Below, one piece after another: positions 15,539-24,979 of a stretch of 34,613 bases of DNA. Source of the DNA: Marinifilaceae bacterium (GTDB lineage: Bacteria; Bacteroidota; Bacteroidia; Bacteroidales; Marinifilaceae); NCBI GenBank assembly GCA_017936285.1, contig JAGBFU010000017.1:1-34613 (forward strand), given 5' to 3'. Every line of letters starts with the position of its first letter. Within the stretch, counting starts at the first letter, position 1. The position numbers were made by a program, and so were the translations under genes. Under the pieces are notes generated by a model, which was not told the DNA's origin, did no database searches, and saw only the letters and a list, made by a program, of their open reading frames with translations.

Positions 15539-17828
15539 AATTTATTTAGTAATTGTAGCATTCATTCTGATTCTGGCAATTTTCGATCTTGTTGTCGGAG
15601 TTAGTAACGATGCTGTAAACTTCCTTAACTCTGCAATCGGAGCTAAGGCAGCAAAATTCAAAACAATTATCGCGATAGCGGCAATTGGTATCCTTATAGG
15701 AGCATTAACAAGTAATGGAATGATGGACATTGCCCGTCACGGAATGTTCCATCCACAACACTTCTACTTTACAGAAATCATGTGTATATTCCTTGCTGTG
15801 ATGGTTACAGACGTATTTCTGCTTGACATGTTCAACTCATTGGGAATGCCAACATCAACCACAGTATCAATGGTATTCGAGTTACTGGGAGGTGCATTTG
15901 CAATGGCAGTTATTAAGTATGTATCAACAGACGGAGCAGTAGGTTTTGGAGAGATGCTTAACACAGAAAAGGCCTTATCTGTTATCGCCGGAATCTTCCT
16001 GTCAGTAGCTATCGCATTTGTATTCGGAACATTGGTTCAGTGGATTGCCCGCATCATTTTCACCTTTAACTTCAAAAAGCACCTTCGCTGGACAATTGGT
16101 ATCTTCGGAGGTATAGCCATTACAAGTATCGTATACTTTATGCTTGTTAAGGGATTGAAAACCTCTACTATTATGACTCCCGAACTAAAAGCATGGCTGA
16201 ATGATAACACCATGAAGTTTTTGCTTTATATGTTCTTGGGTTTCAGCATAATAATGCAACTATTACATATATTTAAGATTAATGTCCTTCGTGTTGTAGT
16301 ACTTGCCGGCACATTTGCACTGGCAATGGCATTTGCTGGTAATGACCTAGTTAACTTTATTGGAGTTCCATTGGCTGGTCTTGACTCATATAGTTACTAT
16401 ATGAGCGAGGGGTCAGGAGTTCCCGGAGAGTACCCTATGGGACGACTTAATGATCCTGCAACCTCGCCCTTTATCTATTTGGCATTCGCAGGAGTTATAA
16501 TGGTTATTGCCCTTCTAACGTCAAAGAAAGCACACAACGTGGTTAAGACATCCCTTGACCTATCCAACCAAAACGATAGTGATGAGATTTTTGGCTCTTC
16601 AAGAATTGCACGAAGCCTTGTTCGCACAACCACATCTACTGCCAATACTATCTCAAAATATATACCCCAAAGTGTAAGTAATTGGGTAAACAAGAGATTT
16701 GACAACTCTAAATCAGACATGCCAGAAGGTGCTGCATTCGATATGGTTCGTGCAGCTGTAAATCTTGTAATGGCTGGATTGCTGATTGCTGCAGGTACCT
16801 CTCTGAAACTTCCTCTATCAACAACATACGTAACCTTTATGGTTGCAATGGGTAGTTCACTTGCCGACAGAGCCTGGGGACGCGAATCTGCTGTATTCAG
16901 AATTACCGGTGTTATCTCGGTAATCGGAGGATGGTTTATCACTGCTGGAGCTGCATTTATCCTTGCATTCCTTGTAACGAACATAATGCACTTCGGAGGC
17001 TTCATTGCAATGGGATTATTGATTATTCTTACAATCTATTTGTTGATTAGAAGCAATATCCGCTATAAGAAGCGCGAGGCAATGGCAAACTCTGAGGATC
17101 CTATCTTCCAGGATATGGTAAAGAGCAAAGATCCGGACGAGGTATGGTCACTATTACAACAACACTTTGCCAATAACTCTAGACAAGAGATCAGTTTTAT
17201 TATCAATACATACACTTCAATTACTGATGCCTTTATCAACGAGGAGTTGAAGCCACTTCGCAAAGCTAAAACAGACACGGATAACGAGTTGCTTAACACT
17301 AAACGTGCCCGTAAACGCGAAATGGTATGCTTAAAGAAAGTTGATAGCAAGGTAGCGTTCAAGAACAACACGTGGCTACACCTTGGTTTCAATAGTTGCG
17401 AGCAGATGATATACTGTTTGAAACGCATCAATGAACCATGTAAAGAGCACATAGATAACAACTTCACTCCACTACCGGACAAGTACATCAAAGACTTCCT
17501 GCCGGTGCGCGACAAGTTGATTGCATACTTTATGCGAGGTAACCAGATGATTACTACAAAGGATTATCCTAACAATATCGGAACACTACTGGAGGATTGT
17601 GAATATCTGAAGGACGAGTTATCTAAACTACGCAAACGTCTTATTGACAATATGCAAAAACAAACAGGAAGTACCCGAGTTTATATGGTTTACCTGAATA
17701 TGTTGCAAGAGTCTCAAGAGGTTGTCAGCGCTTACCGCCACCTTATGCGAAGCGTAAGTAACTTTGAAGGATTCCCCACCACAGCTTTGACTCAAGACGA
17801 TCTTCGCGAAGAGACTGTAATGGCATAA
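15531..17828 (+). CDS. PiT-family inorganic phosphate transporter with C-terminal extension
   Basis: Inner-membrane phosphate permease, 765 residues from the ATG at 15531 (an in-frame TTG at 15507 would add a non-hydrophobic MRRLKCKI and is rejected). Two inverted PiT repeats are visible: VVGVSNDAVNFLNSAIG with SLGMPTSTTVSM near the N terminus, and TSLKLPLSTTYVTFMVAMG with ADRAWGRESAVFRITGV later. They are separated by a hydrophilic loop (~350-410). After the last membrane segment (~residue 515) a ~240-residue charged helical tail follows, plausibly a PhoU-like cytoplasmic domain. The gene is followed by a terminator and then a PhoB/PhoR-like pair, which supports phosphate as the substrate. 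Confidence 0.92.
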   Translation: MDAIYLVIVAFILILAIFDLVVGVSNDAVNFLNSAIGAKAAKFKTIIAIAAIGILIGALTSNGMMDIARHGMFHPQHFYFTEIMCIFLAVMVTDVFLLDMFNSLGMPTSTTVSMVFELLGGAFAMAVIKYVSTDGAVGFGEMLNTEKALSVIAGIFLSVAIAFVFGTLVQWIARIIFTFNFKKHLRWTIGIFGGIAITSIVYFMLVKGLKTSTIMTPELKAWLNDNTMKFLLYMFLGFSIIMQLLHIFKINVLRVVVLAGTFALAMAFAGNDLVNFIGVPLAGLDSYSYYMSEGSGVPGEYPMGRLNDPATSPFIYLAFAGVIMVIALLTSKKAHNVVKTSLDLSNQNDSDEIFGSSRIARSLVRTTTSTANTISKYIPQSVSNWVNKRFDNSKSDMPEGAAFDMVRAAVNLVMAGLLIAAGTSLKLPLSTTYVTFMVAMGSSLADRAWGRESAVFRITGVISVIGGWFITAGAAFILAFLVTNIMHFGGFIAMGLLIILTIYLLIRSNIRYKKREAMANSEDPIFQDMVKSKDPDEVWSLLQQHFANNSRQEISFIINTYTSITDAFINEELKPLRKAKTDTDNELLNTKRARKREMVCLKKVDSKVAFKNNTWLHLGFNSCEQMIYCLKRINEPCKEHIDNNFTPLPDKYIKDFLPVRDKLIAYFMRGNQMITTKDYPNNIGTLLEDCEYLKDELSKLRKRLIDNMQKQTGSTRVYMVYLNMLQESQEVVSAYRHLMRSVSNFEGFPTTALTQDDLREETVMA

Positions 17829-17851
17829 TTGCAATAAATTCTTCGTCGACA

Positions 17852-17896
17852 AAACCGCTTAGTGAGAGTATCAATTCTCCTAAGCGGTTTGCTTTT
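17852..17896 (+). terminator. Rho-independent terminator after the phosphate transporter gene
   Basis: Perfect 11-bp stem AAACCGCTTAG / CTAAGCGGTTT (17852-17862 and 17880-17890) around a 17-base loop, followed by GCTTTT. Separates the transporter from the regulator operon. Confidence 0.8.
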
Positions 17897-17941
17897 CTCA
17901 CAAAAAATCACCAACTTTACGCTTTATTATAGCGATTCACA

Positions 17942-18640
17942 ATGAGCAATACCCCAAAAATATTAGTTGTTGATGACGAAGAGGATTTATGCGAGATTCT
18001 TCGTTTTAACCTTGAAAGCGAAGGTTACATTGTTAGTACAGCCAATAGCGCAGAAGAGGCAATGAAACTCAACATTATTGACTACGACTTGATTCTACTC
18101 GACGTTATGATGGGCGAGATTTCAGGATTCAAGATGGCAAAGATATTAAAACAGAATCCACAAACAGCCTCAATCCCAATAATATTCACAACAGCAAAAG
18201 ATACTGAAAATGATATAATTACTGGCCTGACAATCGGAGCAGATGACTATATTTCCAAACCATTTTCACTTCGCGAGGTATGTCTTCGCGTCAATGCTGT
18301 ACTAAGAAGAATATCACATCGTAACCAAACCGGGGCAACATCCACAAATGATATTCTTACATACAAAGAACTAGTTCTCAATACATCAAAAAAATCACTA
18401 TTCATCAATAACGAACAGATAGACCTGACCAAAAAGGAGTTTGAGATATTGTATTTACTACTCAATAATCGTGGACGTCTGTTTACTCGAGAAGAGATAC
18501 TTGATAGAGTATGGAGAGACGAAGCTATTGTAACCACAAGAACTATTGACGTGAACATCACTCGTCTACGCAAAAAATTAAAGGAGTATGGTTCCAACAT
18601 AACTGCCCGTTCAGGATTTGGATACCGTTTTGAAGATTAA
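17942..18640 (+). CDS. OmpR/PhoB-family response regulator
   Basis: 232 residues. Receiver domain: acidic pair D11/D12, phosphoacceptor D54 (LILLDVMM), T84 and K106 (DDYISKPFS). A winged-helix DNA-binding domain (~135-232) follows, with LTKKEFEILYLL and TIDVNITRLRKKL. It should bind DNA on phosphorylation by the kinase encoded 6 bp downstream. The position after a phosphate permease suggests a PhoB-like role; that is inference from context. The plus-strand leader after the terminator is ~50 bp, with no exact TAnnTTTG. Confidence 0.93.
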   Translation: MSNTPKILVVDDEEDLCEILRFNLESEGYIVSTANSAEEAMKLNIIDYDLILLDVMMGEISGFKMAKILKQNPQTASIPIIFTTAKDTENDIITGLTIGADDYISKPFSLREVCLRVNAVLRRISHRNQTGATSTNDILTYKELVLNTSKKSLFINNEQIDLTKKEFEILYLLLNNRGRLFTREEILDRVWRDEAIVTTRTIDVNITRLRKKLKEYGSNITARSGFGYRFED

Positions 18641-18646
18641 TTGAGT

Positions 18647-20080
18647 ATGAAGAAACAATCAACATTCGGCTTACGTCTATTCTATTCAGTAATGTCGCTA
18701 TTTGCAATATTCACGCTGGTATTCGTTTTATACCAACACAGCCGCGAACGTACATATAAAGTAGCAATACTGAATGCACAGCTTCAAACATATAACCAAG
18801 CAATATACAAGGGAGCTCTTAACGATGAGAGTGCTCATACCAACTCCATCAAATCATTAGTAGAGAGACATATCAAGGAACTCAACGTTGAAAATCTGCG
18901 AGTTACCATTATAACAGAAGATGGTAATGTACTATACGACAATCACAAAAATCAAGACTATGGATTTACAAATCACCTTGACCGAAACGAGGTAAAAAGT
19001 GCGCTTGCCAATGGAAGCGGCTACGCTATCAATCGTCAATCAGCCACCACAGGAAGCAATTACTTCTATTCGGCAACACACTTTCCTAATGAAAAGATCA
19101 TAATTCGTAGCGCCCTGCCATATAACACATCACTTATCAATATACTTAAGACAGACTACTCATATTTGTGGTTTGCATTAGTAATCTTTGTTGCCCTTAC
19201 ATTTATACTGCTACAATTCACAAGTAACGTAGGAGCCACAATTACCAAATTGCGTGATTTTGCCGTTCATGCAGCCAAAAACGAGCCATTAGACAAACTT
19301 TCAAATGAAAAATTTGCCGACGATGAACTGGGCGAAATCTCACAAAACATAGTCAGAATTTACGAAAACTTTCTTAAAAGTCTTGAGGACAAAACACGCA
19401 TAAAACAACAACTCACACAAAACATCGCCCATGAATTAAAAACTCCCGTAAGTAGCATTCAAGGATACCTTGAAACCATCATCAACAATCCAAATATTGA
19501 TTCGGAGAGACGTACAAAATATATGGAGCGTAGCTACGCTCAGACCGAACGGCTGGCACACCTAATTAACGATATCGCAATACTTAATCGGCTTGATGAC
19601 AACAGCGTATCACTGCACGAAAATGAGAATGTAAATATCTCACAATTGGTAAAGGATATTGAAAACCAGGTGGCTCTACAGTTAGAAAAGCATACTATTC
19701 GCTTCAACAATCTGCTCCCAGATCAACTTACTGTTCATGGTAATCGTTCGCTACTCTACTCTATATTCAGAAACCTGACCGATAACGCAATAATATATGC
19801 TGGCGAGGGTTCAGTTATTACCATAAAATGTGATATCGAAGAGGAAGAGAAATACCATTTCACCTTTTATGATAACGGGATTGGAGTGGCTGAAGAGCAT
19901 CTTGAAAAGATATTTGAGCGCTTCTACCGAATAGACAAAGGACGAAGCCGAGCAAATGGAGGTACAGGCTTAGGATTATCAATTGTAAAAAATGCTGTAC
20001 TCCACCATGGAGGCGTAATAAATGCCTACAATCAACCAGGAGGAGGTCTTGCCATAAAATTTACAATACGCAAAAATTGA
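18647..20080 (+). CDS. Sensor histidine kinase, PhoR-like
   Basis: 477 residues from ATG 18647, 6 bp after the regulator stop; an in-frame TTG at 18641 would add only two residues. First transmembrane helix ~9-30, extracytoplasmic sensor ~32-170 with a PAS-like TIITEDGNVLYDN segment, second helix ~175-191, then HisKA with phosphoacceptor H262 (NIAHELKTPVSS) and a HATPase domain (NLTDNAIIYA, FYDNGIGV, GTGLGLSIVKN). Autophosphorylates and passes phosphate to the adjacent regulator. The ligand is unknown; phosphate limitation is the contextual guess. Confidence 0.93.
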   Translation: MKKQSTFGLRLFYSVMSLFAIFTLVFVLYQHSRERTYKVAILNAQLQTYNQAIYKGALNDESAHTNSIKSLVERHIKELNVENLRVTIITEDGNVLYDNHKNQDYGFTNHLDRNEVKSALANGSGYAINRQSATTGSNYFYSATHFPNEKIIIRSALPYNTSLINILKTDYSYLWFALVIFVALTFILLQFTSNVGATITKLRDFAVHAAKNEPLDKLSNEKFADDELGEISQNIVRIYENFLKSLEDKTRIKQQLTQNIAHELKTPVSSIQGYLETIINNPNIDSERRTKYMERSYAQTERLAHLINDIAILNRLDDNSVSLHENENVNISQLVKDIENQVALQLEKHTIRFNNLLPDQLTVHGNRSLLYSIFRNLTDNAIIYAGEGSVITIKCDIEEEEKYHFTFYDNGIGVAEEHLEKIFERFYRIDKGRSRANGGTGLGLSIVKNAVLHHGGVINAYNQPGGGLAIKFTIRKN

Positions 20081-20096
20081 CACTCGTCACAAAATA

Positions 20097-20108
20097 GGTA
20101 TAAATACC
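20097..20108. promoter_or_regulatory. Small palindrome upstream of the sulfate-exporter promoter
   Basis: GGTAT-AA-ATACC, a perfect 5-bp dyad ending 6 bp before the TTGAC box at 20114. A further GGTAT occurs at the -7 box. Possible operator; could be chance. Confidence 0.3.
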
Positions 20109-20113
20109 CATAA

Positions 20114-20140
20114 TTGACAAAGAATATAAAGGTATTTTTG
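20114..20140 (+). promoter_or_regulatory. Promoter of the putative sulfate exporter gene
   Basis: -7 box TATTTTTG (20133-20140) matches TAnnTTTG; TTGAC starts at 20114, giving a slightly short spacing (16 bp from TTG to TA). The ATG is at 20182, leaving a ~35-nt leader. Confidence 0.55.
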
Positions 20141-20181
20141 CGTGTTAAATTTTGTGAAGTGAGATTTAAAAAATTCAAAAT

Positions 20182-21477
20182 ATGAAGTGGTTACAAAAAT
20201 TTAAAACAGAAGATTGGGTTGTTGTAGCAGTAAGCATTGTCCTGCTTATAATGGCGTATACAATTCCAACACTGATTCCCGGAATCCCAAAGGGATTGAC
20301 AGCATTGAAAGATTATCAGGCAGCAGGAATTCTATTCTGCATTGTTGCTGCCAGTTTTGTATTTGGTTGGGTTCTTTTGGGACGCTCGCTTAAGGGTTGG
20401 TTACCATCATTGATTGTGGTTTTCGCAGTTTCAATGCTGGCTCAACTTACAGCATCAATTCCAATAGTAAAAGAGTATGGTTTCGAGGCTGTATTCTTCT
20501 CAGTTATCTATGGATTGATTATCCGTAACTTCTTGCACATTCCGGAGTGGATGAAACCTGCAATTCAAGGAGAGTTCTTCATCAAGATCGGAGTTGTTTG
20601 CTTGGGAGCAACAATCCTTATCGGCGATGTATTGAAACTTGGAGCTGTTGGTTTGATGCAGGCAATCTTCGTTGTAGGTATTGTATGGTTCTGTGCATAC
20701 CTGATTGCACGTCGTTTCAAAGTTGACCGTCGTTCAGCTATGGTAATGTCAAGCGGATTGACCATCTGCGGAGTATCTGCATGTATTACTGCATCACGCG
20801 TAGCTAAGGCCGATGACAAGAAGCTATCATACATTGTATCATTAGTACTGATTATCGTAGTTCCAATGATCTATTTAATGCCATGGTTGGCAAAAACCAT
20901 CGTTCCACTAATCTTTGATAACGATCAAGTAATCGCTGAGGTATCGGGAGCATGGATTGGAGGTACAATCGATACAACCAGCGGAGTTGTTGCATCAAGC
21001 TCTATGTTGGGCGATGAAGCAAACCAGCAGGCAGTTATCATTAAGGCCGTTCAGAACATCTTGATCGGAGTAGTTGCATTCTTCATTGCTCTTTACTTGT
21101 CAATAAAGGGCGATGGCGAGACAAGCATCAAAGATGAGAAACCAACACCAAAGATTATCTGGGAGAAGTTCCCTAAATTCATCATTGGATTCGTTGTTGC
21201 ATCGTTGGTATTCAGCTTATTGCAACAGGGAGATTTGCTTACATTAAATGAGAAAGGCAAAATTATCGAGACAAGCTTGGCAAAGACATTCAGTACCCTA
21301 TTCTTCGGAATTGCATTTACCTGCATTGGATTGGATACTCGTTTGAAAGATATTATCAATAAAGAGAACCGCAACATCATGTGGGCATTTATCACTGCAC
21401 AGGGTGTAAACATTATAGTTACTCTACTTATTGCATGCCTGATGTTTGGTATCATCAAACCTCTTATTATGGGCTAA
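20182..21477 (+). CDS. YeiH-family putative sulfate exporter
   Basis: 431-residue polytopic membrane protein with about ten hydrophobic segments. Family-typical blocks: FIKIGVVCLGATILIGDVLKLG, SSGLTICGVSACITASR and AWIGGTIDTTSGVVASSSMLG, the last typical of the UPF0324/YeiH family annotated as putative sulfate exporters. Direct proof of sulfate transport is limited, so substrate is uncertain. It has its own promoter and a terminator downstream, so it is likely a single-gene unit despite following the histidine kinase by 101 bp. Confidence 0.88.
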   Translation: MKWLQKFKTEDWVVVAVSIVLLIMAYTIPTLIPGIPKGLTALKDYQAAGILFCIVAASFVFGWVLLGRSLKGWLPSLIVVFAVSMLAQLTASIPIVKEYGFEAVFFSVIYGLIIRNFLHIPEWMKPAIQGEFFIKIGVVCLGATILIGDVLKLGAVGLMQAIFVVGIVWFCAYLIARRFKVDRRSAMVMSSGLTICGVSACITASRVAKADDKKLSYIVSLVLIIVVPMIYLMPWLAKTIVPLIFDNDQVIAEVSGAWIGGTIDTTSGVVASSSMLGDEANQQAVIIKAVQNILIGVVAFFIALYLSIKGDGETSIKDEKPTPKIIWEKFPKFIIGFVVASLVFSLLQQGDLLTLNEKGKIIETSLAKTFSTLFFGIAFTCIGLDTRLKDIINKENRNIMWAFITAQGVNIIVTLLIACLMFGIIKPLIMG

Positions 21478-21560
21478 TTTAGAGAACAAAATGCAATTTT
21501 GATATACATCATTTTGCTTAAAAAAAAGATATTTGGTAATATCAATTCTTAAAATATACG

Positions 21561-21605
21561 AGCGACTACGCACCTTGAATAGCGTAGCCGCTTATTTTAT
21601 TTAAT
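21561..21605 (+). terminator. Rho-independent terminator after the sulfate exporter gene
   Basis: AGCGACTACGC / GCGTAGCCGCT stem of 11 pairs with one A-C mismatch (21561-21571 and 21582-21592) around a 10-base loop, followed by the U-rich TATTTTATTTAAT. Confidence 0.75.
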
Positions 21606-21641
21606 ATCAAACATTTACTAAACCATTTTTAACACAACTGC

Positions 21642-21673
21642 TTTTAACAAAATAGAAAAAAATATTAACTTTG
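21642..21673 (+). promoter_or_regulatory. Promoter of the surface lipoprotein gene
   Basis: -7 box TAACTTTG (21666-21673) with TTTT at 21642-21645, 20 bp upstream (three of four bases of TTTG). Leader about 45 nt, AT-rich. Confidence 0.5.
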
Positions 21674-21725
21674 TGTGTTATTCTAAAATGAAAAATTAAT
21701 TAAACCTTAACTAATTATAACTGAA

Positions 21726-24092
21726 ATGAACAAGAAACTATTATCATGCATCTGTGCAGTAAGTGCACTATTTGCAACATCTTGCTCAAATGATGAAAAG
21801 TACAATGCCGAAGATGGTATTGTTACATTCAATATTGAGCGCCCTGAAAGCGTCTCACGTGCATATGGCGACGGAGAGACTGCCAATACTCTTTACTACG
21901 CTGTATATGACGAGCAGGGCAACGAGTTGACTGAGCTTCGTGGAGTGGTTGAGAACTTCTTTATGAGAACAAGCGTAACATTGAAACTGGTAGCAGGCGA
22001 CACCTACAGTTTAATCTTCTGGGCAGCTCACGAGGATGCTCCATATACAATCGACTGGACAGCAAAAACAATGACAGTAAACTACGATGGTATCGAGGCT
22101 AACGACGAGACTCTTGATGCATTCTGGAACATCGTTGAGCCATTCAAAGTTAAAACGACTGCAGACATCGACGTAGATTTGTATCGTCCTTTTGCACAGT
22201 TGAACGTATTTACCAAAGACACCGAGGATGCTCGTAAATCAGGTTTGGTTGTAGCAGAGACTCAAATCAGCGCACCTGTTTACACAACCTTGAACCTATG
22301 GACCGGTGAGGTTAGCGACCAGCAGAAACGTACATTCAACTACACTGCTCATGCAACAGGTACAATGGTTATCAAGGGAGAGACATATGACTACCTCACA
22401 ATGAACTACCTTTTGGTTGCAGAGGATCCTGAGTTGGTAGAGATGACATTCTACTATAACGAGGACGAGACAACAACATACTCTCGCGATTTCGGTTCTG
22501 TACCTGTAGAGCGCAACTACAAGACAAACATCTATGGAGAGTTGTTGACCAAGGGTATTGACTTCAACGTTGAGATTATTCCTGACTTCTTGAAACCAGA
22601 CAAAGAGTATGGTGTTGCAAATAACGAGACAACTGTTACTCCCGAGAATATTGGAACAATGATGTTCGACGCAGACAACACAACATACAACTTTGTCGGA
22701 GCATTCACAGGCGAGATTGTAATCAAGGCTGCAGCAGGCAAGATACAGGTATTCAATGGTAGCGATGCTACATTTGACAGCCACATTAAATTCACTGCAG
22801 GCAGAATTGCTGACAACACAGTTGACATTACCAAAGAGCGTACAGGAAGCTACACATTGACAGGTTTCTCTACACCTAACTCTATCAGCGTAGGTGCAAA
22901 TGCAGTTAACTCATTGACTGTTGCAGATTGTGAGGCATACACAATGGACTTCAACACATCAAACACCGACGTAACTCTCTCTAACAATACAATTGTTCGT
23001 CCAGCAACAGCAGAGGAGTCATACGTTAGATACGATGGAGGACAGAACAAGAATGTAATCTACTTCTACTCAGATAACTACAGTCTGACAATGTTGAATA
23101 ACACCATCAGTGATGAAAAGGGTGCAGGAAATTGCTTGCAGTTATTGGGTAACTATGAGCAATTCCAGAGCAATGTAACCTGGACAACATCAATTGATAT
23201 GCGTGGCAACAATATTAGCAACACAGGCAAGCATCCACTTGTAAAGATCTATAATGATCCTACATACGCACCTGTAGCCTGGCCTACAGATTACGAGATT
23301 AGCGAGGCCGCAGAGACATTGGCTAACCAGATTGTAAACGAGAATACTATTTCATACGTAGATTGCCCTCTTGAGGTACTTTGCCGTGCAACCGGTAAAG
23401 CAGATGCAAACATCAAACTTTACGGCAATTCAGTTCAGTATAACAAGACAGATGGAATCTATGCAGTAGGTTCTGCAGAGGGCTTGAGATACATTGCCGA
23501 GACGATTTCATCTCCAAATATTGAGTTGACCGGAGATATCTACTTGACAGAGGACTGGACTCCAATTGCCAAGAAGCATGGAGTTACCCAGGACTTCAAG
23601 ATGACTCTTGATGGTAAGGGATACACTATCTATAACATGAACATTAATGCTGCAGATTCTAAGGATCAGGGCTTGTTCAGCAAAGCTGCCGGTACAATCA
23701 AGAACCTGAACTTTGCAAATGTAACAGGAACAGCTAAGGGACGTTTGGGAGTTATTGCAGGCCAATACTCAGGAACTATTGAGAACTGCACCGTAACTGG
23801 AGCTACATTGTCAGTAAGCGAGGACAGAGTTGGAGGTCTTGTAGGACTTAGCTACGACTGTAACATTGTTGGTTGTACTCTTACAGAGTTGAACCTGACA
23901 GCAACCGACGGACATGCAGGAGGTTTGATTGGAACTATTTCTGGCGGAGCAAAGGACAGCTACACCAACAATACAATCAGCGGCACCATCGCTTCTGGTA
24001 ATGGCGCAGACGCAGGTGCATTGTATGGTGGTAACGCCGGTGGTACATTTACCGAGAGCGATAATGACGCGACAGGTGTCGTAATAGAGTAA
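21726..24092 (+). CDS. Large surface lipoprotein, fimbrillin-like N-terminus with C-terminal GLUG repeats
   Basis: 788 residues. Signal peptide with lipobox FATSC; the lipidated Cys is C20. The N-terminal ~290 residues resemble Bacteroidales fimbrillin-like/DUF6562 lipoproteins (SRAYGDGETANTLYYAVYD, a long beta-rich region). Residues ~300-620 are Asn/Thr-rich beta-strand repeats suggesting a parallel beta-helix. Residues ~620-775 hold GLUG-type repeats with LDGKGYTIYNMNI, GGLVG (703-707) and GGLIG (732-736). Probably exposed on the cell surface, as an adhesin or fimbria-associated component; no enzymatic motif is seen. It stands alone between its own promoter and a strong terminator, so no fimbrial operon is nearby. 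Confidence 0.82.
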   Translation: MNKKLLSCICAVSALFATSCSNDEKYNAEDGIVTFNIERPESVSRAYGDGETANTLYYAVYDEQGNELTELRGVVENFFMRTSVTLKLVAGDTYSLIFWAAHEDAPYTIDWTAKTMTVNYDGIEANDETLDAFWNIVEPFKVKTTADIDVDLYRPFAQLNVFTKDTEDARKSGLVVAETQISAPVYTTLNLWTGEVSDQQKRTFNYTAHATGTMVIKGETYDYLTMNYLLVAEDPELVEMTFYYNEDETTTYSRDFGSVPVERNYKTNIYGELLTKGIDFNVEIIPDFLKPDKEYGVANNETTVTPENIGTMMFDADNTTYNFVGAFTGEIVIKAAAGKIQVFNGSDATFDSHIKFTAGRIADNTVDITKERTGSYTLTGFSTPNSISVGANAVNSLTVADCEAYTMDFNTSNTDVTLSNNTIVRPATAEESYVRYDGGQNKNVIYFYSDNYSLTMLNNTISDEKGAGNCLQLLGNYEQFQSNVTWTTSIDMRGNNISNTGKHPLVKIYNDPTYAPVAWPTDYEISEAAETLANQIVNENTISYVDCPLEVLCRATGKADANIKLYGNSVQYNKTDGIYAVGSAEGLRYIAETISSPNIELTGDIYLTEDWTPIAKKHGVTQDFKMTLDGKGYTIYNMNINAADSKDQGLFSKAAGTIKNLNFANVTGTAKGRLGVIAGQYSGTIENCTVTGATLSVSEDRVGGLVGLSYDCNIVGCTLTELNLTATDGHAGGLIGTISGGAKDSYTNNTISGTIASGNGADAGALYGGNAGGTFTESDNDATGVVIE

Positions 24093-24115
24093 TCGCCCCT
24101 ACCCTAATTGATACA

Positions 24116-24155
24116 AATGGCGACCAGATCACTATTCTGGTCGCCATTCTTTATT
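24116..24155 (+). terminator. Strong Rho-independent terminator after the surface lipoprotein gene
   Basis: Perfect 13-bp stem AATGGCGACCAGA / TCTGGTCGCCATT with a 7-base loop (24116-24148), followed by CTTTATT. Confidence 0.88.
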
Positions 24156-24233
24156 ACATAAGATTACTATCCCACCTAACTGCCAATCTATATCACCTTA
24201 TGACGCATAAACCGTTTGACATTTTCGGAATCA

Positions 24234-24770
24234 TCAATCTATCTCCATATAGCCAATATGTGCATTAGCCTTTTTAGATATCTTAGACGTTTTCAATATG
24301 ATTAACTCAAAACTTGTCTCTTGGGGATATCCGGTATAAGATTCCAGATAAACCTCAATATCATCGCAAACCTCACATCCATTCATCATTGTGTTCACCC
24401 GTAGAATTGGATAAGCCCTCTCAACCAAAACAACTACTAGCGAATTTTTTGAGAAATCAATATCAGGGAATTTTGCATCTGTAATCTGCTTCAATTCAGT
24501 ATTGTTACGAATCAAATAGAGATATTCCGAAGACAAATTCCACACAGCTCCCTTTGGATATGCAACTCGTTCTGCATCAATAGGGCCAATATGTGTATGC
24601 TCACAATCAGTACCTACAACAATTTCTGACTCCTCATCTCCAAAATGATATGTAACTCCTGGTTGAATAAGTGTATCCAATTGTTCATGAATACATGGCA
24701 CATGAAAAGGGACAACCTCACTACACGAAAAGACTAAGATTGCCACCAAAATCAAACATAACTTTTTCAT
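24234..24770 (-). CDS. Small lipoprotein of unknown function
   Basis: 178 residues from the ATG at 24770; a longer frame to 24809 is rejected because the signal peptide starts at MKKLCLILVAILVFSC. Lipobox VFSC gives a lipidated C16. The mature part has several cysteines (in CIHEQ, TDCEHTH, NGCEVCDD) and a segment DFSKNSLVVVLVE followed by beta-strand-like stretches ending ELIILKTSK. I do not recognise the family. Monocistronic, convergent with the large lipoprotein and upstream of it by 141 bp of mostly non-coding DNA; nothing in the context suggests a role beyond the envelope. Confidence 0.7.
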   Translation of the reverse strand: MKKLCLILVAILVFSCSEVVPFHVPCIHEQLDTLIQPGVTYHFGDEESEIVVGTDCEHTHIGPIDAERVAYPKGAVWNLSSEYLYLIRNNTELKQITDAKFPDIDFSKNSLVVVLVERAYPILRVNTMMNGCEVCDDIEVYLESYTGYPQETSFELIILKTSKISKKANAHIGYMEID

Positions 24771-24796
24771 ATCTGCAAATTTAAAATCACTTGCCA

Positions 24797-24824
24797 CAAA
24801 TATACTCATTTTTTTATGAACAAA
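24797..24824 (-). promoter_or_regulatory. Candidate promoter of the small lipoprotein gene
   Basis: On the minus strand TATATTTG (24804-24797) with TTTG at 24824-24821, spacing 16 bp. A second TAnnTTTG (TAAATTTG, 24783-24776) lies closer to the ATG and is an alternative. Confidence 0.45.
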
Positions 24825-24923
24825 TAACTTTACTCATTTTTTACGCAAAATTGCAGCTATCACCATCAGAGTACAAAAAGATTATTAATCACATAAAAGA
24901 GCTTGAATAGTCTATAATTAAGT

Positions 24924-24950
24924 GAGGGTGCGCCGGAATGGCACACCCTC
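24924..24950 (-). terminator. Probable terminator after purL
   Basis: GAGGGTG-c-GCC / GGC-a-CACCCTC hairpin, 10 pairs with one mismatch and a 5-base loop, 30 bp past the purL stop on the minus strand. The following minus-strand sequence ACTTAATTATAG is only weakly U-rich. Confidence 0.65.
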
Positions 24951-24979
24951 CTTAAACACTTATAACGATTTGTAAAATA

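Noticed and set aside
16475..17005. Minus-strand 176-residue ORF
   Set aside because: Antisense to the PiT transporter membrane segments; the hydrophobicity mirrors the sense gene.
22296..22784. Minus-strand 162-residue Cys/Val-rich ORF
   Set aside because: Antisense to the surface lipoprotein; composition is an artefact of Thr- and Asn-rich sense codons.
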